NCBI GenBank assembly: GCA_028023455.1
Contig: JAQFVV010000253.1
Coordinates: forward strand, 504,469 to 568,468
Direction: 5' to 3'
Origin: Epiperipatus broadwayi
Lineage: Eukaryota > Onychophora > Udeonychophora > Euonychophora > Peripatidae
Length of the DNA: 64,000 nt
Position numbers and translations under genes: made by a program. Position 1 is the first letter of the stretch, and every line of letters starts with the position of its first letter. The notes under the pieces were generated by a model. The model did no database searches. It was not told the DNA's origin and saw only the letters and a list, made by a program, of their open reading frames with translations. Positions 51,919 to 61,995 of this stretch are shown here, piece after piece.

Positions 51919-54900
51919 TAACATGAAAGCTAAACACTTTCAAACAGATACGCTTTAAACATGCTTACATGAAAGCCAATCAGATGGAATAATTCAATCA
52001 TGTGGGACTCTCAATTCTAAAACACAAGCCAGAACTATTAGAAAAAGATGGGAACCCATCTCAATCTATGCTTCAATTTTATTTAAATAAGCCAGACTCA
52101 AGCATTTTGAACTAAGAGTGTGAAGCTAAATACCTTCACATTTAATCCACTAAATATTATATATATAAATTAACAACGTGAAATCATCTGATTTACAACG
52201 AAGCAATATTTTTAAATCTAATGAAATGATATTAATAAATGTAAATAAATCAAATTTTAAGCGTAAACAGATAATATTGTAATAACGTGAAAGCTAAACA
52301 CTTTCAAACAGATACGCTTTAAACATGCTTACATGAAAGCCAATCAGATGGAATAATTCAATCATGTGGGACTCTCAATTCTAAAACACAAGCCAGAACT
52401 ATTAGAAAAAGATGGGAACCCATCTCAATCTATGCCTCAATTTTATTTAAATAAGCCAGACTCAAGCATTTTGAACTAAGAGTGTGAAGCTAAATACCTT
52501 CACATTTAATCCACTAAATATTATATATATAAATTAACAACGCGAAATCGTCTGATTTAAATAAAATTGAGGCATAGATTTAGATGGGTTCCCATCTTTT
52601 TCTAATAGTTCTGGCTTGTGTTTTAGAATTGAGAGTCCCACATGATTGAATTATTCCATCTGATTGGCTTTCATGTAAGCATGTTTAAAGCGTATCTGTT
52701 TGAAAGTGTTTAGCTTTCACGTTATTACAATATTATCTGTTTACGCTTAAAATTTGATTTATTTACATTTATTAATATCATTTCATTAGATTTAAAAATA
52801 TTGCTTCGTTGTAAATCAGACGATTTCGCGTTGTTAATTTATATATATAATATTTAGTGGATTAAATGTGAAGGTATTTAGCTTCACACTCTTAGTTCAA
52901 AATGCTTGAGTCTGGCTTATTTAAATAAAATTGAGGCATAGATTGAGATGGGTTCCCATCTTTTTCTAATAGTTCTGGCTTGTGTTTTAGAATTGAGAGT
53001 CCCACATGATTGAATTATTCCATCTGATTGGCTTTCATGTAAGCATGTTTAAAGCGTATCTGTTTGAAAGTGTTTAGCTTTCACGTTATTACAATATTAT
53101 CTGTTTACGCTTAAAATTTGATTTATTTACATTTATTAATATCATTTCATTAGATTTAAAAATATTGCTTCGTTGTAAATCAGACGATTTCGCGTTGTTA
53201 ATTTATATATATAATATTTAGTGGATTAAATGTGAAGGTATTTAGCTTCACACTCTTAGTTCAAAATGCTTGAGTCTGGCTTATTTAAATAAAATTGAGG
53301 CATAGATTGAGATGGGTTCCCATCTTTTTCTAATAGTTCTGGCTTGTGTTTTAGAATTGAGAGTCCCACATGATTGAATTATTCCATCTGATTGGCTTTC
53401 ATGTAAGCATGTTTAAAGCGTATCTGTTTGAAAGTCTATAGCTTTCACGTTATTACAATATTATCTGTTTACGCTTAAAATTTGATTTATTTACATTTAT
53501 TAATATCATTTCATTAGATTTAAAAATATTGCTTCGTTGTAAATCAGACGATTTCGCATTGTTAATTTATATATATAATATTTAGTGGATTAAATGTGAA
53601 GGTATTTAGCTTCACACTCTTAGTTCAAAATGCTTGAGTCTGGTTTATTTAAATAAAATTGAGGCATAGATTGAGATGGGTTCCCATCTTTTTCTAATAG
53701 TTCTGGCTTGTGTTTTAGAATTGAGAGTCCCACATGATTGAATTATTCCATCTGATTGGCTTTCATGTAAGCATGTTTAAAGCGTATCTGTTTGAAAGTG
53801 TTTAGCTTTCACGTTATTACAATATTATCTGTTTACGCTTAAAATTTGATTTATTTACATTTATTAATATCATTTCATTAGATTTAAAAATATTGCTTCG
53901 TTGTAAATCAGACGATTTCGCGTTGTTAATTTATATATATAATATTTAGTGGATTAAATGTGAAGGTATTTAGCTTCACACTCTTAGTTCAAAATGCTTG
54001 AGTCTGGCTTATTTAAATAAAATTGAGGCATAGATTGAGATGGGTTCCCATCTTTTTCTAATAGTTCTGGCTTGTGTTTTAGAATTGAGAGTCGGAAGAG
54101 CACATGATTGAATTATTCCATCTGATTGGCTTTCATGTAAGCATGTTTAAAGCGTATCTGTTTGAAAGTGTTTAGCTTTCACGTTATTACAATATTATCT
54201 GTTTACGCTTAAAATTTGATTTATTTACATTTATTAATATCATTTCATTAGATTTAAAAATATTGCTTCGTTGTAAATCAGACGATTTCGCGTTGTTAAT
54301 TTATATATATAATATTTAGTGGATTAAATGTGAAGGTATTTAGCTTCACACTCTTAGTTCAAAATGCTTGAGTCTGGCTTATTTAAATAAAATTGAGGCA
54401 TAGATTGAGATGGGTTCCCATCTTTTTCTAATAGTTCTGGCTTGTGTTTTAGAATTGAGAGAATTGAGAGTCCCACATGATTGAATTATTCCATCTGATT
54501 GGCTTTCATGTAAGCATGTTTAAAGCGTATCTGTTTGAAAGTGTTTAGCTTTCACGTTATTACAATATTATCTGTTTACGCTTAAAATTTGATTTATTTA
54601 CATTTATTAATATCATTTCATTAGATTTAAAAATATTGCTTCGTTGTAAATCAGACGATTTCGCGTTGTTAATTTATATATATAATATTTAGTGGATTAA
54701 ATTTGAAGGTATTTAGCTTCACACTCTTAGTTCAAAATGCTTGAGTCTGGCTTATTTAAATAAAATTGAGGCATAGATTGAGATGGGTTCCCATCTTTTT
54801 CTAATAGTTCTGGCTTGTGTTTTAGAATTGAGAGTCCCACATGATTGAATTATTCCATCTGATTGGCTTTCATGTAAGCATGTTTAAAGCGTATCTGTTT

Positions 54901-54924
54901 GAAAGTGTTTAGCTTTCACGTTAT
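51879..54924. mobile_element. Inverted-array (foldback-like) element, family 1, inserted at the end of LINE-A ORF2
   Basis: 3046 bp between two copies of TTCAAATAGATAT (51866-51878 and 54925-54937). Two units face right (from 51879 and 52243, the second cut at about 52557), then the orientation flips and six complete units plus one partial face left (starts at 52558, 52923, 53287, 53651, 54015, 54385 and 54758). The unit is about 364 bp. Units are nearly identical. Each contains a fixed ATTATATATATAAATTAAC and the CACGTTATTACAATATTATC segment. The inversion point lies in an ATTTAAAT context. No open frame, no tRNA-like boxes, no known transposase end. Confidence 0.88.
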
Positions 54925-54937
54925 TTCAAATAGATAT

Positions 54938-55006
54938 GTAATTGATATCATTTTTGTATTTGTAACATTCAATATAGCTATAGAATAAAATTTTTCTTAA
55001 AAAAAA
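54938..55006 (+). other. LINE-A true ORF2 end and 3' UTR
   Basis: After the array the text GTAATTGATATCATTTTTG resumes LINE-A. The direct repeat followed by GTAA would close ORF2 with Met-stop. About 65 bp of 3' UTR with AATAAA (54984-54989) and a poly(A) run follow. Confidence 0.75.
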
Positions 55007-55172
55007 AAATTGTATTTAGTGTAAACCTTTTCATTTCTTTGATTGCATTTATAATTCTTACCCATTTATTGTTTATAACTTCTGACCTGACCTATATGAT
55101 TAGTCCAATGAGACCTAAAATATGGACTAACCTTCTGTATTTTCTTGGTGTAAATAAACTTTATCTTTGAAA
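55007..55172. repeat. Dispersed repeat X, right half
   Basis: Continues repeat X after the LINE-A insertion and matches 38297-38465 to the shared end TTTATCTTTGAAAGTAA. Confidence 0.85.
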
Positions 55173-56026
55173 GTAAAAAAATAGCGCATGCATTGTGCAC
55201 AGCAAAATTTAAAAATATTTGTTTCTGTAATGATACACTGATGATCAAGCTGTATTCGATGTATATGTTTACCTTGACTCTTGACCTTGAATGAACTGCT
55301 GATATCGCATGTGCGCCGAATATATAGTTTTCTCCAATATGTCACATACATTCATTTAATATAGACACTTTTCTCTACCTTTACATGTTTAATGAGAGTA
55401 AACTTTTCATTTTAATTTATCATTATCAATAAGGCATTATAGGTCTGTTAGTTTTGTTAAATAAAACTATTATTACTATATATAATAAATTTGTTATTAT
55501 ATATTATATTATTTAAACTGTATTGTTAACTTTTCATTTTTTTACTTGATTTATTAGCAGCTACCACCTTGGTGAAAAGTTTTTTTAAAAAAGAAAATAG
55601 TCACTGAATTTAAAATCGAATGGCTCAATGAAATTGTAGAAACAGAGTCTCCAAAAAGTAATAGTAAATTAAGAATTTCGTTACAAGAAATATTTATATT
55701 TCGCTTTACATTCTGCAGATTAAGTGATGTAATTTGCAATTACTGTCATGATGGACATGGACAGAATGATTTCATAACCGGAAAAAATGGAATGATACTT
55801 GGAATTTTTTTTCTAATGTCACTTATTCAACAAATCACATTTGGACAGTGTACAGAAATTAAAAAATAAAAATCCTTCATTGCCGGCAACAGAAATATGA
55901 CTTTTATTTAATGAAACATAAGACAATCCTGAAAAAGTCCAAATTTAATTGATAATGTATTATTAGCAGTTAAAATGAATATTTCTTTATTTTCTGTCCA
56001 TGATATTAATAAACATGTAGCAATAT

Positions 56027-57065
56027 CACATGATCACCATCTCATACTAGCACATAATTGTTGTAAACAAAAGCAAAACTCTCCATACAGTAGTGCCACC
56101 CTGTGCTAACCAGAGTAATCAATAGATGCCAGAAGGCTTGTGCATAAAATCCCTATCTAGTGCCTACTCATCCAATATCCCCAGACTAGTTTCTGTCTTG
56201 AGGCTATCATCAGTGAGGAGCCTTGGATCTGAAAGCACTGCACCTAGATCTTAGGATATAATGCAACCCTCCAGCAGCCACCTTTTAACTCTACTTTACT
56301 ACAAAACTATGAGAATGAAATTGAAAACATAAAAAGTATTTTCAATCTAAGCTCAATAGCTTATATAGTCATATGGGTCTGAACTTAATTCATCACCCAT
56401 ACATTTTGGTGCCTTTGGCTCTTAAACAACCATAGCCACCACTATCCTATTAGGCAGGATTGGTGTTAAACCACTAAACATCACATGATCACCATTTCAT
56501 ACTAGCACATAATTGTTGTAAACAAAAAAACTTTCCATACAGTAGTGTCACCCTGTGCTAACCAGAGTAATCAGGGTAGCACTACTGTATGGATAGTTTT
56601 GCTTTTGTTTACAACAATTATGTGCTAGTATGAGATGGTGATCATGTGATGTTTAGTGGTTTAACACCAATCCTGCCTAATAGGATAGTGGTGGCTATGG
56701 TTGTTTAAGAGCCAAAAACACCAAAATGTATGGGTTCTGAATTGAGTTCAGACCCATATGACTATATAAGCTATTGAGATTAGATTGAAAATATTTTTGT
56801 GTTTTCAATTTCATTCTCATAGTTTTGTAGTAAAGTAGAGTTAAAAGGTGGCTGCTGGAGGTTGCATTAGATCCTAAGATCTAGGTGCAGTGCTCTCACA
56901 TCCAAGGCTCCTCACTGATGATGGCCACAAACCAGAAACTAGTCTGGGAATATTGGATGAGTAGGCACTAGATAGGGATTTTATGCACAAGTCTTCTGGC
57001 ATCTATTGATTACTCTGATTAGCACAGGGTGGCACTACTGTATGGAGAGTTTTGCTTTTGTTTAC
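56027..57065. mobile_element. Inverted-array (foldback-like) element, family 2, in the hAT relic
   Basis: 1039 bp between two copies of GTAGCAATAT (56017-56026 and 57066-57075). The left part is one full unit of about 455 bp (CACATGATCACCAT at 56027 and again at 56482) and the start of a second. At about 56575 the orientation flips, and one near-complete inverted unit runs to TTTGCTTTTGTTTAC. Diverged relatives are at 10.5-11.05 and 25.0-25.3 kb. No coding capacity. Confidence 0.85.
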
Positions 57066-57285
57066 GTAGCAATATATATAAAAATTCCGGAAAGCTGGCA
57101 GTAAAAATTACACCTTTACGTTTTTGAAAATAATTTATTCCATTGTATAAAAAAAGAAATGACATAACAGAGCTGACATTAACCTTCTAACTATTGATGA
57201 AAGTACTGATATTAGTACTACCAAATGCTTAATTTTATATTTTAAATACAGATGTGAAAATTCTATCCAATACAAAACTATTTTT

Positions 57286-57390
57286 TTTCATATGTCATAG
57301 TGTCGGTCGGGAGGCGAACCCACAACCGTCTGCAACCAACTATTTGCTTGCAAGGCGGCTGCGGTGACCTCTCAGCTAACAACGCTTGAC
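57286..57390 (-). mobile_element. tRNA-derived SINE, family 1, copy c
   Basis: Minus-strand tRNA-like body (TTAGCTGAGAGGTCACCGCA, CGCCTTGCAAGC, GTGGGTTCGCCTCCCGACC), then CACTATGACATATG and a poly(A) tail (T run on plus). Flanked by AACTATTTTT at 57276-57285 and 57391-57400. It interrupts the hAT relic between the DESTDIS and the following motif, so it is younger than the transposase. Confidence 0.8.
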
Positions 57391-57488
57391 AACTATTTTT
57401 GATGGAATAATTCAGGTAAAAACTTGTGATGCAACTTCAATTGTATCAGCAATAGATGAATTTTATACAAACAATAATATTGATTTAA

Positions 57489-57519
<31 letters not shown>

Positions 57520-58600
57520 TTGATTTAAAAAAAAAAACAGTCGTGTTTATTTATGATGGTGTGTCCTTCATATTTGATAAAATAAATGGTGGCTTAGCAC
57601 CAAAATTATTTGGTTCAACAACATTATGTTGGTATTGTAAAGATTTAGGCATTATGATACTTGAAAAAAAGTTAAATTAGTAAAAAAGACTGAAACTGTA
57701 ATGAGAATAATTTGTACTTTATTTTCTAGATCTCAAGACATTGCTGAAGCTTCCAAAAATGAAGCTATTTAAATGAAGTTTGGTGGTTATCTAGACATTT
57801 TGCATTTAAAGCAATAATTAGAAACTATGATTCTTTGATTGAAGATTTTAAAGAAGATTTTAATGATCCTACTTCAAAGTTTCATTTAAAGAAATTAGAT
57901 GACTTTGAATTTCAAGCAAACTTGGGAATGCATTGGGTAAAAATTTTTAAGGGGCCATTTAACACTGCTTGTTGGATTTCAATTTGTTCGTGGAAAAAAT
58001 AATAAATTTAGAGAACAATATCTCAAACAAACTAATGTTCCATGAAGCAGTAAAATAAAAATTATTCTTGAAAAAGCTATAACAATATGGAAGTTGACAC
58101 AAGATCCATATTAACATTTATAAATTTGCTATGATTTCATTTGGAAGAAAGATTTCCTGAAAATTAAGTCCAAGAATGGACAGCATTTGACATAACAGGC
58201 TTTCCCACATGTGATTTTAATTATGTCATTGCAGAAGTTGAGTCTCTTTGCTTAAAATATAAAATCATTTTAAGCGATTAATCGTCTGTAATAAGACAAT
58301 ATAATGATTTTAAATTTGCCTTGAAAGGAAAAAAAATCAAATGTAAATTGAGAACTATTTTTGCGGATATGGTATAATTTTTATTGGAAAATGAACAGTT
58401 TCGGGACCTTTCAAAATTAATAGATATTGGTGGAACGTTTTGGGCAACTAGATTTGATCATGATCAAGGTTTCAGTTTGATACATTTAATAAAAATAATA
58501 AACGGAGAAATCGTTTAGGAGAAATTATTTGGATATGCTGATGAGAATAAAATCATATCAAAGCGATGGAAAACATCAGAAATCTAGATCATATATATTC

Positions 58601-60828
58601 GGAATGGTTAAATTGTAAGGATAGAAGAGGAAAGATGTAATATTGTATGTGCAATTATAATTCAGGAACATATTTCTTCATGTATTAGTTTTTTAAATCG
58701 TACAATAATTTTATTTTTATAAACAATTTTAGCGTTGTATTGAATGTAATAACTACTTATATGCACATGGATTTCTAGACAATAATATTCAATTTTTTTA
58801 AAATTAAAATGTAAAATCTTTATAATTTTTATTACAATTTTTTTTATATATAATTGATTATAAAATCAGTTAAGTAAGTATTCTTATTTCAAATGCTGAA
58901 CAAATTATTTCGATTTAATAAAAAACACACAGACGAAAAAAATTGCGCTCTATATTAGTAAAAATTAGAGGGAACATTGCTACTGACATAAATATTTACA
59001 CTACTTCATGGCTTATTATGTCATTATCGTCATTATTAGTTATTATTATTTTTTATTAACGTCAATATTTTACATTCCTTACACACACAACAACTACTCA
59101 GGTTTGAATGCTTTTCTACATATAAATAATAGGATAAGTTCTTTAAAAATAAATAAATATAATAACACAAAAGAAAAAACATAAAGACAATAAAAAAGAT
59201 AAACTTAGAATTTATAAATAAAAAATAAATGGTAATATATATAACTTTGTGATTTGTTAAATATCGTTAGGTATAATATAACCACAAAACATAAATACAG
59301 TAAAGGAAGAAAATACTTTTAAAAGTATTGCATATTAAAATTGAATATAATGTTTATGTTACTGAAATATTTTTGCTTAAGTACTAAACAAAGGGGAAAA
59401 TGGTATCTAAGATATGAAATTATAAGCAAATGTCATTCTTTTTGTATAGTTTATTAATATTATGTGAAAATAAAAGTTTTCCTCTACAATATACAACAAT
59501 GAAAATTAAATGATGAGAGCTATAGACTAAATATCCTTTGCTATCTTTGAAGATACAGTGATATATATCATTTTCAACTTTATTTTGATTACAATTATTA
59601 TTGAGATTGAAATGTTTTGTCTTATTTTTGTCTTATTGATTTATTTAAAAAAAATCCAGTCTTTCTAAATTTGAACTCAGATAAAAATAGATAACTAGGC
59701 TACCTATGAGCCAGTTAATTAAAAATATCTCAGGCTATTTGAAGGTTTTGTAAATATAATTTTAAATAATAATAAGTTATTTTTAAAATATATAGATTAA
59801 ATTTTCATCTAAAATCTGTTCCAGTATTAAGCAAAGCATCAACGAGTATGCAGGAATATATTATAAGTTAATGATAGCTTGACATTACATTCTTCTTTTA
59901 ACACAACGTGTTCTATCAATTCACATTTAATTATTAAGATACATTTGAGAAAATATAAAAGCAATTAATATAAAATGTGGCAAATATAACATCTAAATAT
60001 ACTTTATTATTTTGACGTGAAAAAACAAACTTAATGAGATCGCATATTTAAAAATTGCCATTTAATCTAAGTAGATGTGTAATAGCTAAAAATTAACAAA
60101 GTATTAAAAAGTATGAGATAAATATGGAAAAAAAAGATGTAAGTTGAGAATGTATTTGAATATATATAAGAACGACAACAATTAAAGGAAAAAAAATTAT
60201 GCCTATTATGCCAATATTTCCAATTTGGTTGTATTGCTCACATTTCTTGCTAGCTGTTTGAGAAACCAGTTCCCTTATCAAGACTTTAATATTAATTGCC
60301 TTAAACTGTTTTATTCACATTTGAGCAACAAGCATTAGTTTCCAAGCATTATTTGAATATGAAAAAAAATGGAATTAGAACAAATATTTGTCCCTATTAG
60401 AATTGTTATTACCAAGAAGTACAGAGAATCGTGTTCGCAAATGATAGTAACAATAATGATAAAGAGTTAGTTGAATTTAAACAAGAATTTGGGGAAATGT
60501 TTTCAAATCCAGCATTGTGTGATTTACAACATCTTATTCTTCCTTGGGTCAAGATGGAATTAAAGCACAAAATGATTGTGAAATAGAGTTTTTACCAGCA
60601 ATAGAATATAATTAATCTGAATTTTTGACATCTAATGACTTCACTTTTTGATATTTACATATTATTGTTTTGAAACATTTTTTGTATATGTTTGCAAAAA
60701 TATATATGTATATATCCACTTAAATTAAATATAATACTATGCAGTATTTTAAAAAAAAATAGTAAGTTAATACTTTGGAATTGTTTCAATTATTAAGTCA
60801 ATAAAAAATTTTAATGTTAATGTATTTA
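58601..60828. other. Intronic DNA, nothing firm
   Basis: AT-rich. A 50-codon open stretch near 60438-60590 (FKQEFGEMFSNPALCDLQHLILPW) may be another decayed coding remnant, but I do not recognise its family. Confidence 0.35.
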
Positions 60829-61679
60829 ATTAACCTATTCATTCTGCATACTAAATGTTTACTATGGTAAATAGAGAGATTTGAACTTAAAATTTTCAGT
60901 CTATATTTATCCTCTATTCCATTTCAAACAACAAATACACATGACCACACACATGTGAAAAAGATAAATGATTTCTAATATATGTATTTCATGCAGAATC
61001 AGCTTTCATCAGTTGGACCAGATTATAATATCCCATACATATATACAATCAGTGCTTGGCTTATATTAGGATGGAAATACCTTAGACTTTAATGCAAAAG
61101 CTTCAATCTTCTCACTCTTCCAACAATTCAACCGTCCATTTCATTAAAAATCAATGATGGAATGCTAACGTCCCTTGTTGGACAAGAATCTAACCCCTCA
61201 TATTGTCAGACCATTACATATCCATTTATATTAATAGAAGAGGGATGGCCTGAACTTATACTATGATGTGACCTATTTCCAAGGCAATATGTAATTAACC
61301 TATTCATTTAGTATACTGAATGTTTGCTATAATAAATTGAGGGATTTGAACTTAGGATTTTCACTCTATACTTATTTTCCATTCCATTTCAAACAAATCT
61401 CCATCGTTGGTTTTTCAAGAAAATTGGTGGGTGAATTGTTGGAAGGGTGAGAAGATTAAAGCTTGTCCATTAAGGTTTAAGGAATATAAGCCAAATCACT
61501 TATTTATATATGTGTGGGATATTATTATCTGGCCCATCGAGATGAGTGCTGGTTCTGTATGAAATACATATATTGGGAATCATTTATCTTTTTCATGTGT
61601 TTGTGGCCATGTGTATTATTGTTTGAGATAGAATGGAGGATGAATATAGGCTGAAAATCCTAAGTTCAAATCTCTCTAT
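60829..61679. mobile_element. Inverted-array element, family 3, copy b
   Basis: A first unit (about 60829-61300) is followed by the start of a second in the same orientation (AACCTATTCATT..GTATACTGAATGTTTGCTAT at 61298). Near 61398 the orientation flips, and an inverted unit runs to ..AAGTTCAAATCTCTCTAT. The flanks TTAATGTATTTA (60817-60828) and TTAATGCATTTA (61680-61691) differ at one base and may be a target-site duplication. The outer tip of the arm has the B-box-like AAGTTCAAATCTCTC. It lies about 220 bp from the M13 mini-exon. Confidence 0.72.
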
Positions 61680-61900
61680 TTAATGCATTTACTTTTTATT
61701 ATTTTACAATAAATGTAAAAAAATATATAAATCTAATTAAATTACATCACAACAATATCTTTTTTTTTAAAAAATTAACTTAAATTTTAATTATTCAATA
61801 ATAATTACAACTGAAAACTTTATCAAAATGTAATAAGTAATTATTCTTCAAAACTAGCAATGACTGTCATCAAACAGACATACTTAATGATTAATCTTAC

Positions 61901-61945
61901 CTGCATTTTTACAACCAGGAGTAGAGCAAACATTGGCTTGACTTT
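61901..61945 (-). CDS. Exon of an M13 (neprilysin/ECE-like) metallopeptidase, N-terminal ectodomain
   Basis: A 45-nt mini-exon on the minus strand, bounded by a TTACAG acceptor and a GTAAGA donor. It reads SQANVCSTPGCKNA, which fits the conserved VCxTPGC segment at the start of the M13 ectodomain, just after the membrane anchor; the two cysteines are the first of the family's disulfide set. It begins with the last two bases of a codon and ends with the first base of one (phase 1 to phase 1). That joins perfectly to the exon at 28041-28202, giving an Ala codon across the junction. M13 enzymes are type II membrane zinc endopeptidases that cleave small peptides outside the cell. An AT dinucleotide tract lies directly upstream of the acceptor. 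Exons further 5' were not found in 61.95-64 kb. Confidence 0.82.
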
Positions 61946-61948
61946 CTG

Positions 61949-61992
<44 letters not shown>
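61949..61992. repeat. (TA)n microsatellite abutting the M13 exon acceptor
   Basis: About 22 TA repeats ending 3-4 bp from the minus-strand acceptor TTACAG. They occupy the place where a polypyrimidine tract would normally be. Confidence 0.95.

Positions 61993-61995
<3 letters not shown>

Larger units (their letters stand above)
44992..55006 (+). mobile_element. LINE-A: near full-length APE-type non-LTR retrotransposon with two nested insertions
   Basis: Bounded by a perfect 9-bp duplication of AAATTGTAT, with a poly(A) tail at the 3' end (about 54999-55009). The order is 5' UTR, ORF1, ORF2 (APE endonuclease, RT, Cys/His motif), 3' UTR. Two insertions interrupt it: a truncated LINE-B in ORF1 (about 45606-46777) and a 3046-bp inverted array at the very end of ORF2 (51879-54924). 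Removing them leaves about 5.8 kb, a normal size for this class. ORF2 carries at least one frameshift and two nonsense codons, so this copy is not autonomous. Confidence 0.9.
55560..58600 (+). pseudogene. Decayed hAT-type transposase, interrupted by two insertions
   Basis: Pieces in shifting frames: FKIEWLNEIVETESPKSN and ICNYCHDGHGQNDFITGK (55.6-55.8 kb, an N-terminal Cys-rich part), TIDESTDISTTKC (about 57190, the DESTDIS motif of hAT-like ribonuclease-H folds), IQVKTCDATSIVSAIDEFYTNNNI (about 57410), and WWLSRHFAFKAIIRNYDSLIEDF (about 57785, the RWLS motif region). This is the DUF4371/ZMYM-like branch of hAT proteins. It is broken by an inverted array (56027-57065), a SINE (57286-57390), an AAT microsatellite at about 57490-57517 and many stops. 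Confidence 0.72.
28203..61900 (-). other. Giant intron of the M13 peptidase gene (about 33.7 kb)
   Basis: The interval between the two phase-compatible M13 exons. It begins (minus strand) with GTAAGA and ends with TTTTAG. It contains the Penelope-like element, the composite LINE, the hAT relic and at least three palindromic or inverted-array elements. The two large coding retroelements (PLE 40.6-42.9 kb, LINE 45-55 kb) are on the plus strand, antisense to the host gene. That is the orientation usually better tolerated in introns, because their polyadenylation signals are not read in the host transcript. Boundaries rest on splice consensus and reading phase, not on cDNA. Confidence 0.7.

Noticed and set aside
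51879-54924. Interpretation as a CRISPR array or centromeric satellite
   Set aside because: Units are ~364 bp with no spacers, and the block is a 3-kb insertion within a LINE flanked by a 13-bp direct repeat.
56150-56230. Hammerhead-ribozyme-like core (CTGATGA...GAAAC) on the minus strand of family 2 units, which would make them retrozyme-like
   Set aside because: The two core strings are at a suitable distance, but stem II does not covary among the copies at 10.9, 25.2, 56.2 and 56.9 kb, and no cleavage triplet followed by a matching stem I strand was found. A covariance-model search with the hammerhead families would decide.
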